Assembly: GCA_038502055.1 (NCBI GenBank)
Contig: JAXRKN010000044.1
Coordinates: 9,697,501-9,761,500, forward strand
Length of the DNA stretch: 64,000 nt
Reading direction: 5' to 3'
Source of the DNA: Tanytarsus gracilentus
Taxonomy: Eukaryota; Arthropoda; Insecta; Diptera; Chironomidae
Position 1 is the stretch's first letter. The number at the start of each line of letters is the position of its first letter. Below the pieces are notes generated by a model that ran no database searches, had not been told where the DNA came from, and was given only the letters and a program-made list of their open reading frames with translations. Below are positions 1 through 11,779 of this stretch, one piece after another. Position numbers and translations under genes: made by a program.

Positions 1-1313
1 AATAAATATGATTTTTACCAAAAATTAAAATTTTTAATTTCTTTTGACTTTAAAGTTTCTTTCACTTATTTTTTTTAAGGGATTTAAAATTGATCGATAA
101 ATGATTACGGATTCATGTGGGTCAGCCATATCACAGAATTTCTGTAAAATTCTGCATCCTAATTTTTAATAAAAATTATTTTATCACCAATAAAAGTGTT
201 CCTAAAAACGTGAAACGTCAAAATCAAATTAACATGTTAATTTGTTGTCTTTTGAAGAAATCTTTCAAAATATACCCACTTACAAAAAAGTTTTTTCAGT
301 CATTTATATTTTTAGAATTTGAGTACAAAATATTTTATTATTTTTCCTATAAAATTTTGAAATAAATTTTCTTAAACCTTCACAATATGTTTAAACAATC
401 GAAGTAATTTTCACGAAAGCTCGCAACGTGATCAGATGATAATCATGCGGAAAATTGTTACGTATTCAAATTTCTTTGTTACTTAAACGTGAATCATTGT
501 TGCATGATTAATCATTATGGACAAATTGCACAATCGGGGGAAATTGAGATCGATTTTTTTTTCATTGGAAACATCATAAGCATTCATATTTGTCGTGACT
601 TAAAAAATTTTAGCACCTTAAAGATGTCCAATTTAACGAGAAGTGCGTCAGAAACGTTTTAACAAGAAATTAGGACAAAAAATTTCGTTCAACTTCCTCG
701 GTGGGAATTTTCCATTTAATTTGAAAAAATTGTGAAATTTAATTAAGAAAATTTTTTTTTGTAATTTTATGTTTTTTTGATTTTCATTTACAGTGCTGAA
801 GTTTTTAAATCTTTTTGAACTTTTACAAGCACAAGCAACAATTTAAAGCACTCGATCATCCTTTTAGTAATGAAAAGCTTAAAATCAATATCACTTCACT
901 CACGTGTGCCCTTGAACCTCTTCAATACATTATTTAAAAATGACAATTTTTTGACGTAAATTTTTTTTGCTTACCTCTACAGTTATTATCGTCATCGTCA
1001 ATGGACAATTTTCTTCTTTCGTCAACATAAAAAAGATTTGTCGCCGCAATAATTTTTTGACCTTGCGTAACTAAAGGAAGAGCAGCATGTGAAAAGGAAA
1101 GCCATACGAACGAACTCAGGGGTGGTCTGAGGCTTTAATTGTTCCTGAAATTTTACCCAAATGTTTACATGAGGCTATGACGTAAAAATATTTTTATGCG
1201 TAATTTCGGCAAAGTGAATGACATCTTCACTCATAATCACATTAACTTGCCCCCCAATCTAATTTCTATTACACTTCTTTCACATTGTCAAAAGCAGAAT
1301 CGATCTGAATTGG
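1..1313. other. AT-rich non-coding stretch
   Basis: No credible exon, RNA gene or repeat was recognised here. Short open frames (for example 117-365 on the plus strand) are lysine/phenylalanine-rich and have no splice or family support. The right end merges into the Arrestin 1 promoter. It may also hold the 5' or 3' flank of a gene outside the window. Confidence 0.5.
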
Positions 1314-1393
1314 TAATTGGATAAATGTGATTTATTATGTCGTTGTTGCTTGACCAATATATAAAATAAATTTCTTACCGAACATCTTCAGTC
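1314..1393 (+). promoter_or_regulatory. Arr1 eye-type core promoter (RCSI-like, TATA, Inr)
   Basis: Three elements lie in order ahead of Arrestin 1. TAATTGGATAA at 1314-1324 matches the photoreceptor core sequence RCSI (TAATYNRATTN) at all but one position. TATATAAA is at 1358-1365. TCAGTC at 1388-1393 matches the arthropod initiator. If the A at 1390 is +1, the TATA box starts at -32 and the RCSI-like site covers about -76 to -66, the usual layout of dipteran rhodopsin and phototransduction promoters. The start codon would then be 63 bp downstream. The motifs are seen; their function is inferred from family knowledge. Confidence 0.7.
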
Positions 1394-1452
1394 GATAATT
1401 GAACGTTGAAAGTGTAACAAAGCGAAGAGAAAAAAATCGTAAAGAAATAAAA

Positions 1453-2925
1453 ATGGTTGTCAACTTTAAAGTGTATAAGAAGAGCTCACCAAACAACAAG
1501 GTTCACTTGTACATGGTGAGTTAATTGAGAATGAAAATGTGATTAATTAAAAAAAATGGCTTGATTAATTTTCGAGGAGAAATTGTGATAAAAATTGTGA
1601 ATATAAAAAAATTCAAAAGATTTTTTAAACTAAAAATTGTAAGAAAAACACTAAAAAGTTAAAGCTCAAAGAATTAAATAAATTCAATTAAAAAAGCTCA
1701 CTTAAAGCTTAAATTAATTTCAAAATTTCAATAAAAGATGTTAAATTCATAATTAAATTTCTTCTCTCCAGGGCAAGCGTGACTTTGTCGATCATATCAG
1801 TGCAGTTGAGCCTGTCGATGGAGTTGTCGTCTTAGATGAGGAATATGTCAATGAACGTCGTAAGATTTTCGGTCAGCTCATTTGTAGCTTCCGGTATGGT
1901 CGCGAGGAGGACGAAGTTATGGGATTAAATTTCCAAAAGGAACTTTTCCTTGCATCCGAGCAACTCTATCCGCCAAACTCAAAAACTGATCCACTAAAAT
2001 CAGATCTCTCAAAAACTCAAGAACGTTTGTTGAAGAAACTCGGTCCGAATGCTGTTCCATTCACTTTTAACATTCCACCATCGGCTCCGGCTTCGATTAC
2101 ATTGCAGCAGGGAAAGGAGGAAAATGGAGAACCATGCGGTGTCCAATACTATGTGAAAATTTATGCGGGTGAATCTGAAACTGATCGGTCACATCGTCGC
2201 TCGACAGTGTCACTTGGAATTCGTAAGGTGCAATATGCGCCAAGTAAACAGGGCAATCAACCATGCACTGTCGTCCGTAAGGATTTCATGCTTTCACCTG
2301 GAGAGCTTGAAATGGAAGTGACACTCGATAAGCAATTGTATCATCATGGCGAGAAAGTTGCAGTCAATATTTGCATCCGAAATCATTCAAATAAAACTGT
2401 GAAAAAGATTAAAGCGATGGTTCAACAGGGCGTGGATGTGGTTTTATTCCAAAATGGACAATATAGAAATACAATTGCGAGTATAGAGACTGCGGAAGGT
2501 TGTCCATTGCAGCCGGGCAGTTCATTACAAAAAGTCATCTACCTTACTCCGTTACTCGCATCTGTGCCAAGCAAGCGTGGAATAGCGCTCGACGGACAGT
2601 TGAAGAAGGAAGATACTAATTTGGCATCGACAACTTTGTGAGTTGGATTTTATTATTTTCAAGCATATAAAAATAATTAAAATTTTATTTCTTCTAAATT
2701 AGACTCGCCTCGCCCGATCAACGTGATGCCTTTGGAATTATCGTCTCATATGCTGTGAAAGTTAAACTCTTCCTGGGTGCATTGGGCGGAGAAGTTACCG
2801 CTGAACTTCCATTCGTTCTAATGTTCCCTAAACCCACCATGAAGGGTAAATTGGTGCAGCAAGACTCGCAGGCTGACGTTGCATTGTTTAGAAGCGACAC
2901 GATCATGGATCCTGATGCTGAATAA
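1453..2925 (+). CDS. Arr1: Arrestin 1 (phosrestin-type visual arrestin)
   Basis: Visual arrestin: it binds light-activated, phosphorylated rhodopsin in the rhabdomere and ends signalling; in flies it also promotes rhodopsin endocytosis. Three exons, 1453-1515, 1772-2637 and 2703-2925, encode 383 residues. All introns have GT/AG ends and the phases fit (0, then 2). The N-terminus MVVNFKVYKK, the block MGKRDFVDH, the stretch FRYGREEDEVMGLNFQKEL and the segment QGVDVVLFQNGQYRNT follow Drosophila Arr1 much more closely than Arr2. Both arrestin domains are complete, and the C-terminus is short, as in Arr1. An in-frame ATG three bases after AAAA gives the family N-terminus, so the start is well supported. 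The upstream promoter is eye-like, and an AATAAA follows at 3044. It converges with dock, about 2.4 kb away. Confidence 0.96.
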
Positions 2926-5298
2926 AATTATTTTCGTGAAGATCTCCAAAATATTTATCACACCCCCACCTTAATTGAACTGCTAGTCAAAAACTATTTA
3001 ATTAAAAACTACTTAAATGTGTTAAATTATAAATTAATCAGGCAATAAAAAAATAATTCAATTTTTTTCTTCACTTAATTTATTTGAATGTTTCATATCT
3101 TTCCTCTCGTTTCATTTTTTTTTGTTACAAAATGTGTATAAATTAATTATTTTACTTCTTCATGGATTGATTTTCACAATTTACTTTCTTACTTCCGCTA
3201 CAATTCACTATGAAAATTCACTGCTTTTCCCTTCCTACATCGACGTCGAATTTATGAAAATTTTAATTTATAAATTAGTAGTTGGAAGTGCTCATGATTC
3301 GTTCATTTGAGAAATTTGACAGTTGATAGAAAAAATTAGGATAATTTTTTTAAAAGTTAAATTCAGTTCAAAATTAAGTAAAAAGCAAACGAAGAAGAAA
3401 AATGTTTTTAGTAAAAGTTAAAAGCATTTTTTGATGGGCGGAAAATGAAGAAAGCACTACGATTATACTTTTTTAAAATCATTTGAATATCAAAAAACAT
3501 TTTTTCATCTATAAACCCACGCATTTAACTTTTGATAAAAGTCGCGCGTAAATTTTTTTTATTAAAAAAGTTAGAAAAAGCACAAAAGTGAGTCTTAATT
3601 TATGCAAAAGAAAAAATATGATATAAAATTACACTAAGATTTTTTCTCTGTCTACAATTCGAAATATTAATTTTTTGAATTTTCCCAATTTTTTCCGACA
3701 CAAATCTCGCTCAATAATTTTAAAGTTTATCACAATTCGACTTATTTTTTTCTTATTTCAATTTCATTTCTTTTTTTTGGGAACTACAAAGAATTAATTA
3801 TGGCATTTAAAGTATTGTTACAGGTAATTAATTATATGAATTATAAAATGTTGTTGATTGGGTTAATAAAATGCGATATTTAATGTGAATGCAGGGGAGA
3901 AGAATAATTTTGAAATCTACATCAAGTTTACACCGATTTTATTTTCTTTCGATAGCTGATTATCACTTTCCGATAGTTTTTCACACAATTTTCTAAAGGG
4001 GTCTTTGAAAGTGATAGAGATTGTGTAAATTTAGAGAATTACTTAACTCAATCACCGTCGATATTATGCCGAAATATTTTCACTTGTTTATGACTACATT
4101 CATGCTTATGTATTTTTTTCAATGCTACAAATCTTTCAACATTATCTCTCAATAACTGACTGTCGTTAAATGCTTTTTTATAGATAATTTTTTCGTTTCA
4201 TTTATTCAAAGGGCAGGAGACTAGTTTATTAATTTTAAAAACTTTATATATCTTTAAAGTGTATTAAATTATACACGTCAGGTATATAAAGTATATAAAT
4301 TTATATCCCAATCTTCCATCCCTTGAATTTTCTTTGTAGCTAATGTTTAACATGTCAAAGCTGTTTTTTGATAAAAATTTCTATTTTTAGACACATCCAA
4401 AATTGATTTTAAATTTTTCACACAACTTGAAATTAATTTGCGTGTGATGGAAAAAATATTTTTTTTATGAATTAATGCTGCTCTCACACGATGAAGAACT
4501 GAGTGTTGATTAGTTATGAAACGAGATGCATTGTTTTTTGATCATGCGAAATGAAATATGAGAATTTAGTTTTGTTGAATTAATTTAGGGCATTATGTGA
4601 AGTTTTACACATGAGAGAAAAAATATTTTTTAAAAAACGTTTCACGACTAATTTAATTTTGAGATGTGAAATCAAGTGTAATTTATGTCTCGACTCAACT
4701 TCACGTCTCAAAATTTAAATCTCAAATTTCACAAAAAAAAGTTTTACAATCAATCGCATTTTTTGTATCTCTTATTCTTATCACTAGAGTATCATTAATA
4801 TTTTTTTTATATTAAAAATTAATTACTTTATTTAGTGACGACTTAGTGCCTTTCGTGGGATTTAACCGAACTGTATAAAGGTTTTTTATTAATTAAGTTC
4901 TTTTTCCATCAGCGCCTTTTTCGATTATGTGAATTTTTTATTTGTTATCTAATGAGAAAGTTATAAGGGATGAAAATATTTTGTTTATTAATTTTTTGAA
5001 CATTTTCATCCCTTGCATCCAATCATTTTCATTTTAGCAGTGATTAACTTTATTTTTGACTTTTTTTCTTCTAACTGAGTCATCTTGAGTGCGAATATGA
5101 ATCATGGTGAAGCGTTTTTAATACTTTAAACTTTAGTCATGCAACATCCAATCTTCATATTCAATTGCTCAAGAATTTTCCTTAATTATTGGCCGGAATT
5201 GCCTCAGATTATAAAATTACACATCTTGGGGATCTCACACTCATGCATTGAAGGAGGAAATTTTTTAAAATATTTTTTTTTTATAAATTAAACATTCT
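2926..5298. other. Intergenic region between convergent Arr1 and dock
   Basis: AT-rich sequence between two converging genes. It should contain both 3' UTRs: the Arr1 poly(A) signal at 3044, and a minus-strand AATAAA at 5049-5054 for dock. No exon-like sequence, tRNA or dispersed repeat was recognised. Open frames here are low-complexity noise. Confidence 0.6.
3044..3049 (+). terminator. AATAAA polyadenylation signal of Arr1
   Basis: A canonical AATAAA lies 119 bp after the Arr1 stop codon. Another AATAAA directly overlaps the stop region at about 2921. The later one would leave a normal short 3' UTR. Confidence 0.5.
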
Positions 5299-6704
5299 TT
5301 ATGTGCCATTGGCCTTCGGAAGGGGCCGCACTAAATATAACTTCTCACCCTGCTTATTCGTATAAATCGGTGCTCTTTGGTAATGGTCTACTAGCTGATC
5401 GAGTGTGTGGAATTTTCTTTGACCTATGCAATACATGCTCGCTTCGACATGCACTCGAAAATGTTTATTACGTCCTGGTGCTTTGAGGGAGACCGAAAAA
5501 TCGCCCGCCTAGAAATGAAAATTGACATTAGACTTTTAAAAATTTACGTTAAAAATTTAAAAAACTCACATTAGTCTCTGAATCACGAATGAGAAAATCT
5601 CCGTCATGGCCATGTGAGTTGAGCACAGTGTCACACTGACTTCTCGTTATAGCTCCATAATACCAACTTTTTCCGCTCAACACGGGTCGCTCCATCGGCT
5701 TAACCGTTCCATTGCCATGAGGAATTGGTGCAATATCGTTTCGTCGATCGATCGAATCGGGACCGCCTCGGTAAGGTGTATTGAGATACTCTTGAAGCTC
5801 TTGAAGGTAATTCCTTGGCACAAGACCGATTTGACCTTTCTGATTGCGGGCTTTAAACCACTCGGGATCGGATGGCGGTCGATCGATAATTTCTAGTCGA
5901 TCGCCTTTCTCAAAGGACAATTCCGTGTCATTATTTGAGTTGAAGGAATAGAGAGCGACTACAATGTCGAGGACACTCTCGGCCATGGCATAAGTATGAA
6001 GTTCATCATTGTCATTTTCCTCGGTTGTGTAATTGCTCGGAAACCATCCGGTACGTCCATCGTATTGACCTCGCCACCAGCCTAAAACAAAAATAAATTT
6101 TAGTGTTTCATTAAAAAATTTCCAGTACGTTCCTTTTGAAACAAACTAAAAAATGAAGCTTCAACTCACCATCATTACTCTTCTCGACAATCAATATCCG
6201 TGTGCCTTTAGTCAGCGACATCTCGTCTGCCTGCTGTGCCTGATAATTATATTTTACGGTGGCACTTCCGATCGCTTCCGAGGGATCTGGTGGCAATTTT
6301 CTTCCCATTGTCGGCGTCGGTGAGTCAACTTGACGCGATGGCGATGAGTTCGGTAAGGTTCGCGGGTTAGTTCCCTTTTTCACCTTCTTCTTGAAGCTGT
6401 CAAAGAGCGACACTGACTTTTTCTCCTTTTTCACATAGTTGCTCGGCACATAGCCGGATCGACTGTGTGCATCTTGCACTCGCCACCAATGCTTGCTGTC
6501 GTCGAGGAGCAAATAGCGCTCATTTTTTCTTAAGTCTAATTCTTGTGCACCTTGTGCGGAATAGTCGTATTTCGCGACCACGTAAGTTGTTGTGTCTTCT
6601 ATTTAAGGCGATGAAAGAGAATTGATTTGAATTTTGGGTAAGCGAGGAGAGAGAAAAAACAATAAAAGCTGTTTACCTTGTCTCATGTTTCCCGTTCCTG
6701 CCAT
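5299..6704 (-). CDS. dock: Dreadlocks / Nck SH2-SH3 adaptor
   Basis: Cytoplasmic adaptor that links tyrosine-phosphorylated receptors to actin regulators (Pak, WASp) in axon guidance and myoblast fusion. Four minus-strand exons, 6677-6704, 6170-6598, 6081-5570 and 5508-5299, encode 392 residues with matching phases. Order: SH3-1 (about 16-70, AKYDYSAQG, WWRVQ, GYVPSNYV), SH3-2 (about 122-178, WWRGQYDGRTGWFPSNY), SH3-3 (about 188-248, VALYSFNSN, PRNYL) and a C-terminal SH2 (about 291-388). The SH2 has the phosphotyrosine-binding motif FLIRDSE (Arg about 317) and the Nck signature YCIGQRKFHTLDQLVDHY. The first exon is only 28 nt (MAGTGNMRQ); its ATG is the best start, but an upstream alternative first exon cannot be excluded. 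Every domain that defines Nck is present and intact. Confidence 0.95.
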
Positions 6705-8904
6705 TTGATGTATATGTCTATGCGGAGAGTGACTTAATGTCTCTATTCTGTAGCACTCTATAAAAGTTTTCGTTCTTAATTTCGTCTTTTTTTATCAGCT
6801 TATAAATCAGTCGAACTCTTCGACTTTCTTTACTTGTTTAAAGTATTTCAATTTAGGGTCATTAAATTTGCAATCTAATTTGCAACGAGTTGTGATGAAA
6901 AAGAAAGTGAAGCTGGAAATGAAAAGTTAAATTTAAAATAATTTGAATTTTTTGTGAGGTTTTTTAATTTTTTCAGAAATTTAGAGTTGATAATTAGAAC
7001 TTGAAAACTAATTTATGCAGTTTTAATTAAACCGCAAATACTCAGTTAATCTTTGTGGTAATTAAGCGGAATTTATTGTGCTTAAGGTCATCGGATTCAA
7101 GATAAGAAAATTTTATATTTTTATACACTTGAGATTTTTATAAACTTAAATTTCACTTCCTAAGAATTCATAAAGTGAAAACTTTTATTTCACTATCATT
7201 AATTTTTATTTTCATTATGTGGTTGTCTCTGAGGTATGAAATAATAATTTAACAATCGTCTAATGCCAGAAAACAAAAAAATTGTCATGCGACAAAATAT
7301 AAATCACATTTTTGTGATATTGTTTTTAAAACTTCGAGCGTCAAAAAATTAATTTGATTACGCGAAGTTTGGCAACAAAAAAAATTAAAATTAAAAAAGA
7401 ATTAGACAGTTTTCTATATTTTACAACTTCTTCATATCTTAAAATAAAATTAAACATAATCACACTTTTAATTTTCACAACATGAATTTTCATCAGGATC
7501 AAAATCTTAATTAAGTCCAGACAATTTTTTTTATTTCACTCTCAGATTAATTTTTAAACTGTTTCACTCGAAATACAATTGTTTTTAACATTAATAATTT
7601 TTTATGATGAGCACACATTAATTTAGATGCACACCAGATACTATGAAGTGAGGGAGAGTAAGGCATGGGAAAAAGGTCATTGAAATTGTTTTCACATTGA
7701 GTGCGATATGTTTTTCCCAAAGAGAGCGGAGAAGACGAAGCCGGAGTTTGGTTGCTGAAGGGAGTGATGAATATACACACAGTACAGTCAATGTGCAATA
7801 TGAAGAAGAGGAAAAAGGAAAGCGAGAAAAAATCGATAATCAGAGAGGCGCTTTTCCACCCCGTTTTAATCAATCTGAGGACTTTTTGCGAGATTTTTGA
7901 TGATAAATATAGCTTTGCGGTAGCATTAATTTGGATATTGTGACAGACGTGATCTTTAAATATCCATCACGCAAGTTAAATCACGGTGAAAATTGGAAAA
8001 TTTTGTCATAAATGTGATGTGTGTGACACCCATGAATTTTTTTTCTCACTAATTTTGTCCCAGTCTCACTCACTCATTTCGGCTTTGAAATACCGCGACA
8101 TTTAGAATCATTTAGAGAACAAAATGTTATTTTTTATTGATTTTTGCAAAATTTATTGACGCGAGACACGGAAAGAAGTTTTAACTTTTTCACTCGCCTC
8201 GAGAGTTGAGCAAAAAAATCTTGCGAGTTATTTTATGAGAAATTCACTCACTTCTATAGCACTAATCCATGTTTTTTCGATGGCTGTTTCACTTAACCAC
8301 AACACTGATAAGATTTTTTATCGGCAAAGTGTGTTGATGATTAAATTTTAATAATTTTTTTTCTCTCTCGTCAGTTTCCGAAATCACTTTAAAATCGAAA
8401 AATAAGACTAACACATAAATTGTGTGTGTGATGAAGATAGCTGAATAATGTAGGGTAGCGATGAATGTTTTGTGATCATTTTGAGTAGGGTTGGGTTGAA
8501 ATAAAAAATTTTTAGTTTTAATTTGAAAAATATCTTTTTAAATATATAGAAATATTACATAAAATTATTGAATATAAAAATTTAATTTAATTAATGTTTT
8601 TTTATCTTGTCTTAACTTTTTCGTACTTCAGCATAAAAATTAAATCAAAATAATTCAAGCAAGTTTTGAAAAGTTTTCTTATATGCAAAATTTACCTGCA
8701 AATAATATTTTTAACGGTTCTCCGACGCCCTGACAATTCAAAATCAACATTAGCTGAACAAATCATTATTCGAACGCTGAACGCACCCATATCCATCATA
8801 AACTCAATCCAAATCATTAAGTGGAAAATTTTCGAGAAAAAAAGTTTGAGAGAATTTTTATTTCATTAAAAAAATTATCAAAGTGACGCAAGGTCAACAC
8901 AATC
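6705..8904. other. Shared upstream region of dock and ITM2
   Basis: A 2.2-kb AT-rich stretch between the divergently transcribed dock (-) and ITM2 (+) start codons. Both promoters and 5' UTRs should lie here. No well-placed TATA box and initiator pair was found. Overlapping open frames at about 7550-7940 on both strands are purine-rich shadows without family features. A non-coding first exon of either gene could be present, but it cannot be seen from sequence alone. Confidence 0.5.
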
Positions 8905-11004
8905 ATGACAATTATCACAAAGTTATCGGATAAAAAGAAACTTTTGCCGATTCCAACGGCTCCATTGGCTGTAAGTGAAATTAGAAACTAAGAGATTTTC
9001 TTTTATTTGCTTTCTTCCATTTTGAGTCGCAAAATATAAAAACAAAAACAAAAAAAAATTATCGAGAATGTTTTGAAGTTTTTGTCAAAGATATAAAAAT
9101 GTTCTTTAATAAAATTCGAAATGTATTATCTTCAACTTCAAAATCGATTTCGCCATCGAGTTTCGCTTTCAACTGGTTTAATGATTCATATCTCAAAGAA
9201 AGAAAGAAAAGTTCATCAGAGCATCAAAAACTTTAATCTTTTTTATCGCAGTTGCAATCATTGTTGATTATGTGGAATGTGTGTGTGTATGTGACGTAAT
9301 TAAGGTGCTGTCAATTTAAATTGAAGCATTCAAAGTGTCGCCATAATGTGCGCCATTGAGAAGAAAATACAACTTGTTTGTGTGTCCATTAAATATGCAT
9401 GAATGCGAGAACTTTTGCGGCTGTTATGAAAATTTTTCGACGTTAATCAAGTGGAGATTGTTGGGGAAGTTTGAATCTTTGGGAATTTTTTATTACGATG
9501 AAGAAAAATTCTGTTTTAAATTTTAAATATTTTATTTCCATTCTCTTGACCCCTAACAGTAAAAACTCATTTTGCTTGCAAGCGAGAGATATAAAAACAA
9601 GCAATTTTTAATAATTATATTTCCAAACAATTCGAATCAGCTTTAAATGACGCTAAACAAAACTTTTTATCACATTTTTTTCACCAAAACCATTTGTCAC
9701 ATTTTAGCCTCCTACATCGCAACAAACAGATGAGGAAGCAGCTGTTGCCTACGCACGTGTGCGAACCCGTACCGCAACCCTCCTCGTGTGTCTTTTGGGA
9801 GTTTTAGTTTTGATCATGGGAGTTCTCGCAGGTATCTGCTTCTATCGCCAATATCTCCGCGAGAAAGTTCAAAGAATTAACTTCTACATGCCATACGAGT
9901 CAGAAGATTTTAATTCCAAAGATCAATTGTTGTTGAACTCAAAATGGCATGATGGACCTTTCAATCCAGCTGAGTCATTCAATGATGATAAGAGTGCTGA
10001 GTCAAGCGATGATGATGATGATGACGATGAGTAAGTCAAATGATTTTTTTTGCATATTTATAAATTGAGAAGTTTCGAGATAATTTCGAACTTGAGCTGA
10101 TAATAATTTACACTGTAGAGGAGTTGGACATGAGTAATTTTTTAATTGTTAAATCTCAGTTTTAAAAACTAAAAGTTTTTTTTAGCAAATTAACGTACCA
10201 AAAATTTTTGAATGTTAAATTTTTGTAACGTAATTTAGGGTTTCAAATTTTTGAGCCATTTTAAAAAACGTTAAAAATTTATAAAATATCAAAAAAGCTC
10301 TCTCGTTTTACTCCTCTTTAAAGTTTTAACTACAATTCAATTAAAATCCTCCTCTTAATTTTTTTAGCGAATTCGATGCCGTTCAAAATTTCCTCAAGCA
10401 ACTTTTGGCACAGTTTAATCGCGAGATGGAAGATCCAATGAGAGAGATTCGTCGCATGGAATCCGATTCAGATGTGGACGCTATTCGTAATCGTTTCTTC
10501 CGCGAGGCTATCGAGATCAAGGACGATGAGGAGGAAAGCTATGCTGATATTAAAATTCCAGATTTCCGTGACGGACGTCGTGGTCGATTTGTTCACGATT
10601 ATAAGAATAATCAAACGTCAATTGTTGATGAAGATGCACGCAGATGTTTTGTTTATCCATTAGATTACACCACCACACTTCCACCAAGTTCAATGTTGGA
10701 TGCCATTGTTAAAATGCAAACTGGATATTATTTCCCTGACACAAATGTCTTGCGTAAGAAGATGCGCGTCGTTACACCCGAGTTGGAACTTGATGACGAA
10801 TACCTTTCACTCAGAACTAAAGCAATTTGTAGTGGCATGAGAATCTATAAACTTGAGCCATTCGTTAGTGGTGTTTTCAAGCGCTCAATCGAAATCAAAG
10901 ATGATCATGCTAAGTTCGCTGAATTTGGCGGAAAAGCAATTCTCGAAGTTGATCTTGAAAACTTTAACGAACTTTTGGAATACGAATCAAAGAATAAGAA
11001 GTAA
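8905..11004 (+). CDS. ITM2: Integral membrane protein 2 (BRI/ITM2, BRICHOS domain)
   Basis: Type II membrane protein of the ITM2/BRI family, likely in the secretory pathway; the BRICHOS domain acts as an intramolecular chaperone. Exons 8905-8970, 9708-10030 and 10368-11004 encode 341 residues with consistent phases. Residues 1-44 are cytosolic. A strong hydrophobic span (about 45-68, LLVCLLGVLVLIMGVLAGIC) is followed by an acidic run (DDDDDDDE) made of GAT repeats. The BRICHOS region (about 200-290) has the two diagnostic cysteines C223 and C284, 61 apart (59 in human BRI2). A dibasic KR at 301-302 sits 18 residues after the second Cys, where BRI2 has its furin site, leaving a 39-residue tail. 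Drosophila CG3662 is the likely orthologue. An AATAAA follows at 11382. Confidence 0.93.
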
Positions 11005-11381
11005 AAAATTTGTAAGAATATCAAACTTTTCTTTAATTTGCTTTTAAAATTTGGTCATTCCTCAGAAATTAAAAATGGCGATTTTTATGCAAAAATGTTA
11101 AAGTTAAGTTGAAACATTTTTGTATAAACGTCAATTGTGCGAATATAAAAAAATATAAAAACCCTTTGAAAGCTTCAAAAACTTTTTTAAGATGTAAAAA
11201 TATTTATATAAGACGATCTGAAAAGAATTCTTGTTAACTTTTTTATTTTTTTGCAAAAAGAAGAATTTTTTTTTCTCCCTCCAAAAAGTGCAATTTATTT
11301 TTTGAGATTTTTTATTCAGCTTTTAGTTGAAATTAGCACAAAAAAATTTTTAAATAGAGAAGGCAACAGTAAATTTGTATT

Positions 11382-11387
11382 AATAAA
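11382..11387 (+). terminator. AATAAA polyadenylation signal of ITM2
   Basis: A canonical AATAAA lies 378 bp after the ITM2 stop. It is the first clear signal in the convergent gap (11005-11779), which otherwise holds only AT-rich 3' UTR sequence of ITM2 and of the minus-strand ASH gene. Confidence 0.4.
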
Positions 11388-11600
11388 ATTATTCAAATCT
11401 AGAAAATAAAAAGTGATAAAAATTCATAAAATTGATTAATTTTGTTGAATGAGGTAATTTTTTTTTGAATTAAAGTAATTGAGATCGTTTTGATTTTTCA
11501 ACCGCAATATTTTTAAAATTTAAACTATTTTGTAAAATTTTAAAATTTACTGTAAAACTTGACGTTAATTCAACAAATGAAAGAGGAGAAAGGAAATATT

Positions 11601-11606
11601 TTTATT
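11601..11606 (-). terminator. AATAAA polyadenylation signal of ASH gene
   Basis: Minus-strand AATAAA (TTTATT on the plus strand), 174 bp downstream of the stop codon of the 11-exon ASH-repeat gene. Confidence 0.4.
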
Positions 11607-11779
11607 AAATCAAAAAATTAACAATAAAGAAACTCCCCCAAAAAAATAAAGGAAAATTTAGAGAAAAAAACTTTCAGTGTAACCGAACAGAGAAATATAT
11701 ACAAAGTGATTTGAGATGTAATCGTCGTTTAGAAGAAAACATGTGAATAAAAATTTCGCTTTCTTCAAAGTTTTTTGAA

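Noticed and set aside
5301..5486. Plus-strand 61-residue frame
   Set aside because: Antisense shadow of the last dock exon, which encodes the end of the SH2 domain.
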